Shown here: positions 51,969 to 63,180 of the stretch, one piece after another
Numbering within the stretch: the first letter of the stretch is position 1
Layout of the letters: the number at the start of each line of letters is the position of its first letter
Origin: Clavaria fumosa
Taxonomy: Eukaryota > Basidiomycota > Agaricomycetes > Agaricales > Clavariaceae
NCBI GenBank assembly: GCA_951802425.1
Contig: OX637796.1
Span: 930,001-994,000 of the forward strand
DNA length: 64,000 nucleotides
Direction of reading: 5' to 3'
Notes under the pieces: model-generated
What the model was told of the DNA's origin: nothing
The model's input: the letters and a program-made list of their open reading frames with translations, nothing else
Database searches by the model: none
Position numbers and translations under genes: made by a program

Positions 51969-53457
51969 CTAGATAGCACCAGACATGTGTGTTTCTTTTT
52001 GCTGCTTAAACCAGCCCCTCTCTGCACTTGTGAGGACCTCTTCACGCAACTTTTGCCAAAGACCTGGAATCCTCCAGCACTTCCATACCCTGTCAATGTC
52101 TTTCTGAGACCTAGGGGCATTCTGATGGATGTCGAATTCAATGCAAGACAGCACAAAAGAAATATTCAATCACCAGAACCACATGCATTAACCTGTCGGC
52201 TTCAAGCAACCACAGCCATGCGAAATGAATTGCATATACTCCACAGTCATTCCCATTGCTCTGCTTTGGAACCTAAACAAAAAAGTGAAAAAGTGTAGCC
52301 ACCTCTTAGTTAAAATTTGCTACGAACTTTTGGCTGAATGACCTTTGGGTTCTTGAAGTGCTTGGAACCCTGTTCTATCCCAAGGTCCTTTAAGAGGCCT
52401 TGGATTGCTGTTTCATCTTTGGAATGTACCCAGTTGACAAAATGGCTGTCAAGGATGATGATGGTACTGCAAGGGTGTTGGTAAGAAAATAAAGGTGGTG
52501 AAATACATTCACCATTCCCCATTGCCATTTGGACGATCAGTTATGAAACAATAACTTGGATTTGCTACGATTAATGTAAACCAATGTTTCCTTTAAGATG
52601 TAAGCAATTTAAACAGATTAAAAGATACAGTCGCTTACAATTCATGGCTGAACCCTGGAATGATCCAGTATTTGCATTTGACAGCAGATTCCGGCAGCCA
52701 TGACATAACCTTCTCAGAACCATCACTTCTTCTCACAGTATATCAGCTTTCAGAAACACTTTTTTGAGTATAGAAGAAGAAATTACTTCAGTATTGGCAA
52801 GAAATACGTATTTGCCAGCCATATTCCTGTCGCACCTGGTTTCAGATGGCTGTAGGTGTCCCTGTGTAATATGAGAAGTGAACATTTTAAATATTGATAG
52901 ACATACTGAAGAGCAAAGTTGACAGTGTCTCCACTTATCCATTGTCCATCCTCAAGCTGCTGGAGCTCATTGCTGTCCATTTCAATTGGAGTAAGCAATG
53001 GTTTTTGAGTTGCTTCACTGTGATGGGGAAACGTTGTCAATCTGAATTGCTCCTTGGAGTGTGTTGTGTACCCAGGTATTTTGTTTTCAGACCATGTGTT
53101 TGCTGATTCCTCGGCCCTTATGACATTATTGACACTTGAATTTAGCTTATCATGCAGACTACATACCCCATGAATCCCCATGAGTCTCCAGGAAAGTTTG
53201 CTTTCACAGACAGAACAAAAGCCTCATACTGTTGCCTACTCCAGTAATTGGAGTCTTGATCAAACAGCAGATGGAGTTGCTGAAAGAATGCATGTCCTAG
53301 ACATATTATTTTTAGATTGTGACAGGAAAAGGTGCATAGGGTACATACCTTCTTCAGTCTTTCCCAAGAAATTTGACACATGCGATTGCATTGGGCGAAC
53401 AAGATTCACATCCAAAAGCATTACGATGTGATGCCCTTTCATATCTGGGTGGCTCAT
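51969..53457 (-). CDS. Ulp1-type (C48) SUMO-protease-like gene in KDZ-2 island
   Basis: Spliced minus-strand gene just upstream of KDZ-2. Exons give KGHHIVMLLDVNLVRPMQS, FQQLHLLFDQDSNYW, LEDGQWISGDTVNFALQYV, the catalytic His in HWFTLIVANP (about 52586), the Asp in TIIILDSHFVNWV (about 52450), and the Gln and Cys in VPKQSNGNDCGVYAIHFA (about 52258 and 52240). A C-terminal helix ends at 51969. The complete His-Asp-Gln-Cys set and their spacing identify a C48 peptidase. Exons further upstream (to about 53767) are likely but unresolved. Its role may be to remove SUMO from a chromatin or transposase partner (inference). Confidence 0.8.
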
Positions 53458-53948
53458 CTAATATGATCAGCAGTTGAAATGTAGCGGCTTGTGAAGACTG
53501 ACTTTACATGCATATGCATCCCTTTCCAAGCGCAGCATTACATGTGGGAATCCAACTCCTGTCAAAGTCATTGTGGCCCTTCCACAAACCAGTTAGTTGA
53601 ACAAGTCGAAGCAGCAGTGGCCCTGCATAGAGATCAAGAGCAGGAAAGCTTACATGGCCCCCTGGACTTGAAGTGAAGCAACCAGAGAGTCTGGGCGGCT
53701 GACCTTTTGACCCACACGAACAGCAGAACAAGGAAGGATGAGTGGTGAAGACATAACTGACGCGCAAGTCACAGTACGTGAGTATTGGTCACAAATGTGA
53801 CAGTAACGGTTGGGATTCCAGGTGTTACAATGTCACAGACTCACGTGAAGCAAGTTGCGCTTTGCCTCCTCACGTGACACATGCCGCTTCTCTTTCGACA
53901 TTTGATCCCCACTATTTCACTGCTGAAACAACCCCACCAGCTTGGAAA

Positions 53949-55897
53949 ATGACACGTTGGACCACCCAAGAATATACCAAGATACTCACAGACAGCCTTG
54001 CAGGCTACAAAGAAGCAAACTCAAAAGGCAGAGCACGTATTGTCAAAGAAATCAAAGCGAAAATCAGGGATGCAGCCCAGAATGATCACAAGAACATTCC
54101 AGATGACCTAACCACAGTAACATAGAACCATTTTACCCATCTCCTTGCTTGATTTTTGATTTTGTGTCATCCTAGAAAATTCGCAACTGGCTACATAACA
54201 ATCGTAGAGCTGTGGCCAGAGAAGAAGGCTCTTCTGATTCAGGAGGTGATTACTACCAAGGGCTCCAGTTCAGCAACAGAAAGAGGTGGACCCTCCAAAG
54301 CATTGTGGAACATCACAAGAAGGAGAAAATCAACAACAGGGCAGAGGAGCTGTCGAATGCTGAAAGAGGATCAGCCCAATTCCTTGGCTCATACCATCGT
54401 GCTAGGACTGAGATTTGCAACAGCCTAAGCCAGCAGGACCATCAACGATACTTGGCATTGGTGGGTAAATGGAACGCAGAGCCTGTTCCAGTCAAGGTGC
54501 AGAGAGAGTCAGTGTCTCAATTGTTGCCCTATCAACCACAGTGGCTCAGCCTCTTCTGGAAGATTGGCTTCAAGCAAGTTCATGCAGCAGGCTCTCAACT
54601 TTGCGCGATTTGCAAAGGAACAGATGGGTGCTGAAGTCTTTATGTTGGCTGGCTGGCAAGATGAAAGGGGAAATATCAAGAAGGCAAAGTGGGTCTCAGA
54701 GATCTGCCTACGCAACTATTTAATTAATACAATCCTGCTCTAGGATTCAGACTCCTGGGCCTGTGACTGGTAGCTTCAAGGATCAATTCAATAAGGTTGG
54801 AGTTGAGGTTTGGCAGGAGCGGGATAAGTATCTGGCTGAGACATGGAATGGTAAGCAATCATCCTGAGCCACAGTTGCAAATTTTACTAACAGGGATTCA
54901 GATGAGGGAGGAAGGGGGCATCACATTGATCAGGAGGAGATGCTTTCAAAAAAGCAAACAGATGCCAGCGTACCATGGAATCTGCCCACTGATGATGAGG
55001 GATGGCCTGTTCTCCCTTTGGAACTGAATCTACCATTGCCCCAACTGAAAGAAATCTTGAGGTCATTTTTGACCATCACTTATCGTATGTCTCTCTTGCA
55101 CCTCATTTTAGTCCATTTTTGAAATAAAGCCTTAAAAATACAGGCAACACAACCAAAAACAAGAAGGTTGCTGTTCCTTGGCTTCTGATAGCTGATCAGC
55201 CACACAAATTCATTGCAAAGGAATATCTTCCAGATGGCTTGCAGATCTGGGAGCCTTCAAAAATGCACTATGTGGATGTCAGGCACCTCTGTGATTTTCT
55301 CTGTCATCGTCAGATGCTTGGCCAAAAGATATTCCGGTTTCAGCATGTCCTTCCACAGCATCTAAGAGGGAAGGCATCAAGGCCACTGGTCAGCCATCAC
55401 CAAGGATCTGAAGAAGAACCTTCATTGTCATCTGACAACAGGGTGAAGAGGCTGTCTCTCAAGAAGGGGAAGGCACAAGAAGATTGTGTCTATATCAGTA
55501 CTGAGTGAGTGTTTTCATGTCATCATTATCATCAATGCACTTTTTAATTGTATAAAGTGAGGAATCTGGCTCACAGGAGTCAGATAATGATGGGCAGAGT
55601 GATGATGGGGATGATGATAGGGTCAATGCTTCTGTTCCCCCAACCACCGATGCAGAAGAATCCAGTCTGTGGAAGAAGGTGGATATTGAACAGTGTGATG
55701 GTGCTGAGGGGGTTGGGGTAGAAAGTGGTGATCATCCTGCCACTCATGTGGTAGTTGAGATCCATAATGAGGCAGAACCCAGCCTACAGAAAAGGAGATG
55801 GGTGGGGGGTGAAAAGGATGAGGAAAGGTCCAAGTCACTATATAGGACCAGGGCCAGACAGAGGGCCTCCATGGATGCAAAGAAACAGGTACTGTGA
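53949..55897 (+). CDS. KDZ-island companion gene 2 (regulator-like)
   Basis: Divergent from the Ulp1 gene. Exon 1 (53949-54116) begins MTRWTTQEYTKILTDSLAG. Exon 2 starts at 54176 with KIRNWLHNNRRAVAREEG, a homeodomain-like recognition motif, followed by HHKKEKINNRAEELSNAE, QRYLALVGKWNAE. Later exons: ALNFARFAKEQMGAEVFMLA, GPVTGSFKDQFNKVG, VPWLLIADQPHKFIAKEYL, LQIWEPSKMHYVDVRHLCDF, and an acidic C-terminus (QESDNDGQSDDGDDD) ending at 55897. Intron ends fit GT-AG in most places (54117-54175 is clear). The layout parallels companion gene 1. Confidence 0.65.
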
Positions 55898-56905
55898 CCA
55901 AGGAGGAATGGTTGAAAATAGATCTCAGTAGTGCAGTAAAATGTGAACAGGTTCCATTTTACAGCTGTTTGACAATCATCTCCCAATAAGACAGTGAAGC
56001 ATATCTTTATTCAGTATGGATCATATTCATAGCATGGAATATCTAAATGTGCATATTGTGCAGGATGTCAGTCTCTCCAGATTCTAATAATTCTTTGTAA
56101 TCTGTGCTCATGTAGTGCAATAGTTTAGCCCTTTTTAAGAGATACCAGATAATCACAAGGAGTATGCCCTGATGGATGGCATATTTGGGGCCTTTTATAA
56201 TGAATTGTGGAATAACAGATAATGATACTGCCTGCATCACTTGCCACATTCAATTACAGATCATAATGGCTCAATTTTATGTCCAAATTTGCCATCTAAA
56301 CTAACCATTTTTTAGTCTATTCAAATGCATATCAGGTTCTAGACAGTGCTTGCTGCATGGTATTCAAAAGGTCCATCCTTTTCTAAAGAACATCATCTTG
56401 CAACGTTCCTGATTCAGTTGACAGACCACATTTCATCCTAAGTTCACAGTGGCTCTATTGCATGTTTGGAGGTTGAGTTTGCTCCAACCTATTGGAAGCC
56501 TATTATAAGGCATATTGGTTTTGATTTCACCCTGCTGTATTAAGGTGTATGGTCTCATTTAACACTAATGCAGTCTCAGATGATGATGACTTTGTAATTT
56601 ATGTTCCTATCAAATAGCATATCTGATCTATTGCTTCATAAACTCTACATATGCTTCATCCCCAGCCTCTTTGATATTATTTGTCATGTAAGGAGAGAAG
56701 TGTTTTGAATAGGGTGCTTCAGGCCTTCTTCACTGGTTCCTAAAATGTTCATTGGCTAGCTCTTTTGAAAGGGCATCATTAGTACCATGAGATCTGTGTA
56801 TGTATAACATGACTTTGGTATATTGAGTTGATCGGCTGAGCCTAAACGACTATATCTCGGCCGACGATTGGCTGGGCCTATAAAAAGGGCATCAGTCAAA
56901 ATTGG
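55898..56905. other. No gene seen
   Basis: A/T-rich unique sequence. Both strands hold only short ORFs. It may contain the 3' end of the KDZ-2 island and the truncated end of the Gypsy element. Confidence 0.5.
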
Positions 56906-59900
56906 CTAGGCCTTTTGGATAGGGGGTGGGTGTGCTGAAGGGGGTGGGGCTTCCTGGATTATTATTCCAGGGATGCTTTTTCCTTCATGAAGGGTACAAG
57001 GTATGCAGAGCACCTCGTCTCCCTTTTTATTCTCGGAGAAGATCAGGTCCTCCCTGATCTTAAAACCAGTGTAGTTTCCTGGTTGTTCCAAAATTATTTT
57101 GAACAGGTGATCCTGTTCATAGCTGTCATGGATGCTTTGCAGCATCCTGCTATCCCCCCCTTCCACATGGGGCCTTAAGGGCACAAGCGTCTTGTCCCTC
57201 ACATCCCCGTCCGCATGGGGCACAGGCGGCGGTTGCTCCTGCTCGGTCTCCTGGTCCACGGCAGGTGCACATACTTGTAGTGCGCGCACCTCCTCCAGGC
57301 ATCTGCAGGGCAATTTGTCCCCTTCAGGGTCAAGGCAAACGTCTGCCTTCATGTACTCGTGATCTGGATGAATCTCATCTGTCGCGTCATTCATATGGTA
57401 CTGTGAAAGGCCATCTGCAACCTTGTTGCGCTCGCCTTTAATGTAAGTGATGGAGTAATCAAACCTCTCCATATACTCCATCCACCTGGCCTGCTGGCCA
57501 GACAAGCACATTTGGTTCTTAAAGAACCCCAGTGCTTCGTGGTCTGTGACCACGTTGATTCATCTACCGAGGAGTTTATCCTCCCATTTCTGTAGCGATT
57601 TGACAATCACTAAGGCCTCCCGGTCCCAAGTTTTATAACTAAACTGGGCTGGGCTGAACCTTTTAGACATAACCCCACCGGACGGCAGGTTTCCCATGTC
57701 TTTCCCTGGCCATACATGGCCCCTATGCCTGACACCGAGGCGTCGCACACAAGCCATATTGGCTCCTGTACCGCCACGTCAACTGGGCGTAATATTGGCA
57801 TTTTACACGCCAATGCCTTAATCATCTCCATGCACTTGTCATGGAGTGGTCTCCAGTGAAACATTCATGTTTCACTACACAGACTGGCCAAGGGGCCAGT
57901 ATAAGCGGACAGATTGGGCATGAACTGTCTGATGTACTGTACTAATCCGAGGAACCTCTGTACCTCGTTAACGCTTGTCGGCATTTTCCAGTTACAGATT
58001 TTTTCCATTTTTTCCACTGTAACATGGATTCCTCAGGCATCTATAATATGCCCTAAGCAATCTACGCTCTTCGCGTATAGTGAGCACTTCTTCTTGCTCA
58101 AGAAAAGGCTCACGCCTTTGAGGGTCTCAAAGACCATTTTTAAGTGACACTCATGGTCCTCCAAGGTCTTGGAGAAGACGAATACATCATCTAAGTACAC
58201 ATGCATGTACTTTCCCAACTGATGACAAAATATGTGTGTCATCAGGTGCTGGAAGGTAGCAGGGGCATTACAATCCCCTATCTGCATCACCTGTGAGAAC
58301 ATGGTGCCCAAGACAGTCGCAAACACCATCTTCCACACGTCCTCAGGCTCTACACGTACTTGCTCGTATGTGTCCGATAGGTCAATCTTTGACCTATACA
58401 TGGCTCTAGCCATGTCCTGTCTGATCTGATCTTGATCAGGCAATGGGGTAATATCCCGTACGGTATTCACATTCTGTTTCCGACAGTCTACCACTGTCTG
58501 TAGCAGCGGGTTCTGGCTGCTTTTTGGTATGCATAGCATAGGAGCTGCTTGTGATGCTGCTCCTGCCTCCCACCAACCGTTAGTAATATAACAGTTCACT
58601 TTCTCAAGGAATTGTTCCTTGAATGCCTCGGCACACCGAGGCAGGTAATAATTATAGACTTTCTTTTCGTCTATTAATGGTATGTGGTGGTTTACTGCCC
58701 AAAACGGCAGCGGTCTGGGGGGAACTCCCCCAAAGAGCTCGGTGTACTGGTTAAACCAATACTCACACCTGTCTTCGAGGTAGGCATCGTCTATCTTTAC
58801 AGAGGCGTTAGCCTCTCCCCCCTTCCAGGGCTCACCCTTATCCTGGGGGCCCAAGTGTAGTCAGCTCTTTTGAGCTTCCTTCCTCGGTGTGTTCTTAGCT
58901 GACATATGGAGGTGTAACACTTCCGTCTCCTCACTGGGTGACATCGCCTGAAGGGTTTTCCCCTTTCCTTCGCCAATCTGGATTGCACATCAGTGCACAT
59001 CCAGTATCACATGGCAGTCATACATAAATGCCGTTCCGACTATGATATCATAGCAGTCAATGTTCACTATATCAAAATACTGGTCCTCTACCAGTATTCC
59101 TCCCAAATCCACCGCTATGTGGCATCCGCATGTGATCGTCAATCAGCTGCTGATACAGCCAAGTTGGATAGGAACTGGATTATCCAGTTGGAAGGTTGGT
59201 ACCTTCATCACCCGGGCAAAGTCTGGGCTCATCAAGTCCGGGGTACTTCCCGAATCGAAAAGTGTGTACGCTTTTACACCGTTCACGGTGATGTAGGCCG
59301 TGAGGCATTGCCTGGCCTCCTTTGTTGCTACCGGGCGTGATCCCATCCATTCTTTCTGGACATGCGCCCGGAACGGCCCATCGTCGACATGGCCGACGCA
59401 CACTTCCATCACGTAGAGGATCTCATCCTCTTCCACTTCCCAGATTCCAGTGACCTGGTCACTTTCCGCCTCCTCCTCGAGCTCATCTGAATCGTACTGG
59501 TCCCCGTGACCAGCATAGTCATCTTCCATGACTTCCTCCGGTGGGATTTCACCCTCCAGTTCCTTGCTTTCAACCACAGGTGTTTCCTGCAGTTCCTTGT
59601 GCTCCGTCTCGCCCAGGTCCTCTTGTAAGGCATAGTTCCTTACATTTCCCCTAAAAGCCTCTGGCTTTCACTGTGACTGAGGGCACACATTCGCATAGTG
59701 CCCTGCTTTCCCACATACATAGCAGGTTAGAGGAGCTTTCCACTCCTCTCTGCCTCATACCCCAATCTTGGGGCCCACCTTAGGCAGTTCTAGCCGGGGT
59801 TTGCTCCCTCCGGCTTGGGCATGGTCAATCCGCAGGGGAACAGGTTCCCCTGGCCTGCGGTCTGTGTGTGGCCAATACAGCCACAGTCTCACAAACCTCT

Positions 59901-60575
59901 GCCCCACAGGTACTCTACCTGTGGGCGGGTTCCTTTGGGACCTGCCTGGTTCCCTGCCGAAGGCACTGCCCTCTGCTGTTGGAGGTAGTGGAGGGTTGCT
60001 TCCACTTGGTGACTAGCGTCGATAATATCCTCGGCTGAGGATAACTCAATGCTAATCACGTGAGTTTTGAAGATGGCCTCCACCATCTTGTTAGGCAGTC
60101 CATTAAGGAACTGCCTTTTCATCATACCAGCATCAGGTGGGGTGAGCATCCTCTCCGCCGCCTGGACCAGTTCGTTCCAAAAACCCAAGGCACCCTTTGC
60201 CTTTGTAAACTTCACCTGATAGAAGGCATCCACTGCCTTCTGGGCTGTTACCTCGGTCAGGAACCGCTTAAACATAGTGGTTATCAATTCCTCGAAGGTG
60301 GACCTTTGAGGAGCATGGGATACACCCGTTACCTCTTGGGTATACCAAGTAGTGGCTATTCCACTTAAGTGCGACCCTGCTAGCATAACACATTGGTGTT
60401 CCACCTGCAGGCCGACTGCTCTATAAAAGTAGAAATAACTAAGGAGGCCATCGAGCCACCTTTCCCAGATGACGAGGTCGTCTCGTCTATCATAAAGCTC
60501 AGGGGGGTCAATCTTAATCCCCTTAATCTCAGCTATTGCCTCAGGCAATAGCGAGGTTTTATCTTGTATCATCAT
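56906..60575 (-). mobile_element. Ty3/Gypsy retrotransposon, decayed and 3'-truncated
   Basis: Gag 60575-59889 (LYDRRDDLVIWERWLDGLL, FNELVQ-like helices), zinc knuckle CYVCGKAGHYANVC at about 59730-59685, protease LFDSGSTPDLMSPDFA at about 59250, reverse transcriptase 58854-58033 (IDLSDTYEQVRVEPEDVWK, YLDDVFVFSK), RNase H 57860-57450 (WLVCDASVSGIGAMYG, VTDHEALGFF). The frame is broken by several stops and shifts (for example TGA after LGHIIDA). Only the approach to the integrase remains; the integrase core and 3' LTR are missing. The 5' leader or LTR probably lies beyond 60575. Confidence 0.9.
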
Positions 60576-61789
60576 GAGGTAGCGATGTAATACATCACTC
60601 TGGTAGTTTGTGTTAGGGCCTGTCCTGTCTCATAAGTAATGTCGAAGGTCAACTTGTTGGTGACCGGTCTTGGGAACTCGCTAAGACCAATCAACTGTTG
60701 AGCACAGTCAAGAATGCTCAGTCCCGGAATGTCATAGAGATGTTAGAAACATTGTGAAGTTGGTAGACAAGTGTAAAAGAGAAAAAGACAAATGGAGAGG
60801 TCGCTGAGGGGGTCGCGAGGTCGACCGACAAAGTGTGAGGAAAGAAATAGACGAGGTGGGAGAGATAGGTAACACTGAGAAGGTTGCGAAGTCGACCAAC
60901 GAAGCGTAAGGAAGGAAAATGATGAGGTGGGAGAAATAGACGATGGGGAGAGGTCACATGAAGTCATGACGATGTTGAGAAGTAGATTGGTTGAAGGCAA
61001 TGACTTTGCCGACCGATAAGGGAACCTATTGGGTTCCAAGGATCAGTACCAAGATGAAACAAGGAAAATACTTAGGTGGCGCAAGTTGCACAAGCGCCAA
61101 GAACAAGGTAGAAGAAAAGCAGAGTGGGTCTTGGTATGATCTGGTCACCAAGTGAGACAAGCACTATCAATCGCACTTGGTTCGAAGCTCAGAAGGTGTC
61201 GGGCCTAAAGCTTAAACCAATAATGCGTCAATATCAAGTCTGGAGTACAGTAAGTACATGCGAGACTTATATATACGTACATACAGAGAGTATGACGAGA
61301 AAGGGAAAGTACAGAGAGCGCCAGGCGACAAGACTATAGTAGTACGGGGTATAACTAGTTGTAGAGTGACCATGCACGTGTTCTACTAAGGTCGCGAGGG
61401 GTAAACTAAGCATAGGTAAGGTCGCGAACATGACTGGTCATGGGTCGCAACCTAACTAAATAAGCATATGTGTAACTACGACTGAGCAGAGGTGCTTGGT
61501 CCAGGGCTAATGCAGTTATAGACGACTGAGAAGAAGAAGGGAGAACATAATTTGAAAGGATACACAGCTTGACCACCGGTGGCATGTTTCATCATTAAGG
61601 TCGCGAGGTCAGGTGAGCGGTCACGTGGACGGCGCTGGTGCAGTAGTACTGAATGAAATAATTAACTAGACACAGCAGTTAGGTATAATTCATAGTGTAC
61701 TCTTTGCAGCTACAGCTGGACAAGGAATCCTTATGGTCAGTCAACTTGTCAAGTTAACTTGTCAAAGGTAGTACATGGGGGACTAGTAG
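60576..61789. other. Gypsy leader or LTR region with GGTCGCGAGGTC repeats, no gene
   Basis: GAGGTCGCTGAGGGGGTCGC and AGGTTGCGAAGTCGACCAAC units at 60790-60910, and more GGTCGCGA copies up to about 61600, look like 5' LTR or leader of the Gypsy element. LTR ends could not be fixed because the 3' LTR is absent from the window. Confidence 0.4.
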
Positions 61790-62770
61790 ACTAGATACAG
61801 CTGACAGCTGTGGATCTAGTGGACTAGTTACAGCTACTAGGTGTGGACCTGGTGGACTAGTTGCAGGTGCTAGCTATGGGTCTAGTGAACTAGTTACAGC
61901 TGCTAGCTGTGGGTCCAGTGGACTAGTTACAGCTACCAGTTGTGGATCTAGTGGACTAGGTGCAGCAAGTAGGTGTAGGTCTAGTGGACTAGTTGCAGCT
62001 ATTAGCTGTAGATGTAGTGAACTAGTTACAGCTAGTAGCTGTGGGCCTAGTGGATTAGTTGCAGCTACTAGCTGTGGGCCTAGTGGACTAGTTGCAGCTA
62101 CTAGCTGTAGATGTAGTGAACTAGTTGCAGCTAGTAGGTGTAGGTCTAGTAGACTAGTTGCAGCTATTAGCTGTAGATGTAGTGAACTAGTTACAGCTGG
62201 TAGGTGTAGGTCTAGTGGACTAGTTGCAGCTATTAGCTGTAGATGTAGTGAACTAGTTACAGCTAGTAGCTGTGGGCCTGGTGGATTAGTTGTAGCTACT
62301 AGCTGTGGGCCTAGTGGACTAGTTGCAGCTACTAGCTGTAGATGTAGTGAACTAGTTGCAGCTAGTAGGTGTAGGTCTAGTAGACTAGTTGCAGCTAGTT
62401 GCTGTAGATCTAGTGAACTAGTTACAGCTAGTAGTTGTGGACCTAGTGGACTAGTGGCAGCTACCAGCTGTGGGTCTAGTGGACTAGTTACAGCCATTAG
62501 CTGTGGATCTAGTGAACTAGTTGCAGCTAGTTGCTGTAGATCTAGTGAGCTAGTTACAGCTATTAGTTGTAGATGTAGTGAACTAGTTGCAGCTAGTAGC
62601 TGTGGACCTAGTGGACTAGTCGCAGCTACTAGCTGTGGGTCTAGTCAACTACTAGCTGTAGATCTGGTGAATTAGTTACCACTACTAGCTGTGGATCTAG
62701 TGGACTAGTTGCAGCTAGTTGCTGTGGGTCTGGTAGACTAGGTACAGCTATTAGCTGTGGATCTAGTCAG
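61790..62770. repeat. 33-bp minisatellite, about 29 units
   Basis: Units of the type CTAGTGGACTAGTTGCAGCT plus ACTAGCTGTGGGT recur with 33-bp spacing. Related units cluster in alternating subtypes (GATGTAGTGAACTAG versus GGGCCTAGTGGACTAG), giving a higher-order pattern. 33 is a multiple of three, so all frames stay open for long stretches (207-aa ORF, 11-aa repeat); this is not taken as coding. ACTAGT and CAGCTA(C/G)TAGCTG are palindromes. Confidence 0.95.
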
Positions 62771-63180
62771 TCGATGATGTAGATTCCTTGCAATAAACTA
62801 TTGTAATTACAATAGGTGGCCATTGTGAGAATGACTGAACAAACAATGGCAAACAAAATATGCTAAAAATAAAACAAAAACTCGAAATTGAGCAGCCCTG
62901 TGCCTGGTCCCTCAGGTACAGGTTACCAATCAAGCATAGCTGCTTTTGGTAAGCTGCTATGACCGTGGGAAAAAAATTGCATGGCTTGCAAAATATGACT
63001 TTTTATACACCAAAAAATCAGCAAAAATCAGGAGATTCCAGATCTGGACACCCCACATTTGTATCTGCCTTGGTTCAGTGTCAATTTGCAAATACACAGA
63101 AAATATTCATTTTTCTACAGTTCTGCAGTACTCTGGCTTGAAAATGGATAGGAGAGGATACACACACCTACACACACTAC
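62771..63180. other. A/T-rich spacer, no gene
   Basis: No supported feature. May include part of the palindrome arm, whose partner lies outside the window. Confidence 0.4.

Noticed and set aside
61874..62497. 207-aa ORF with 11-residue Leu/Ala/Thr repeats
   Set aside because: Follows from a 33-bp tandem repeat; the opposite strand is also open.
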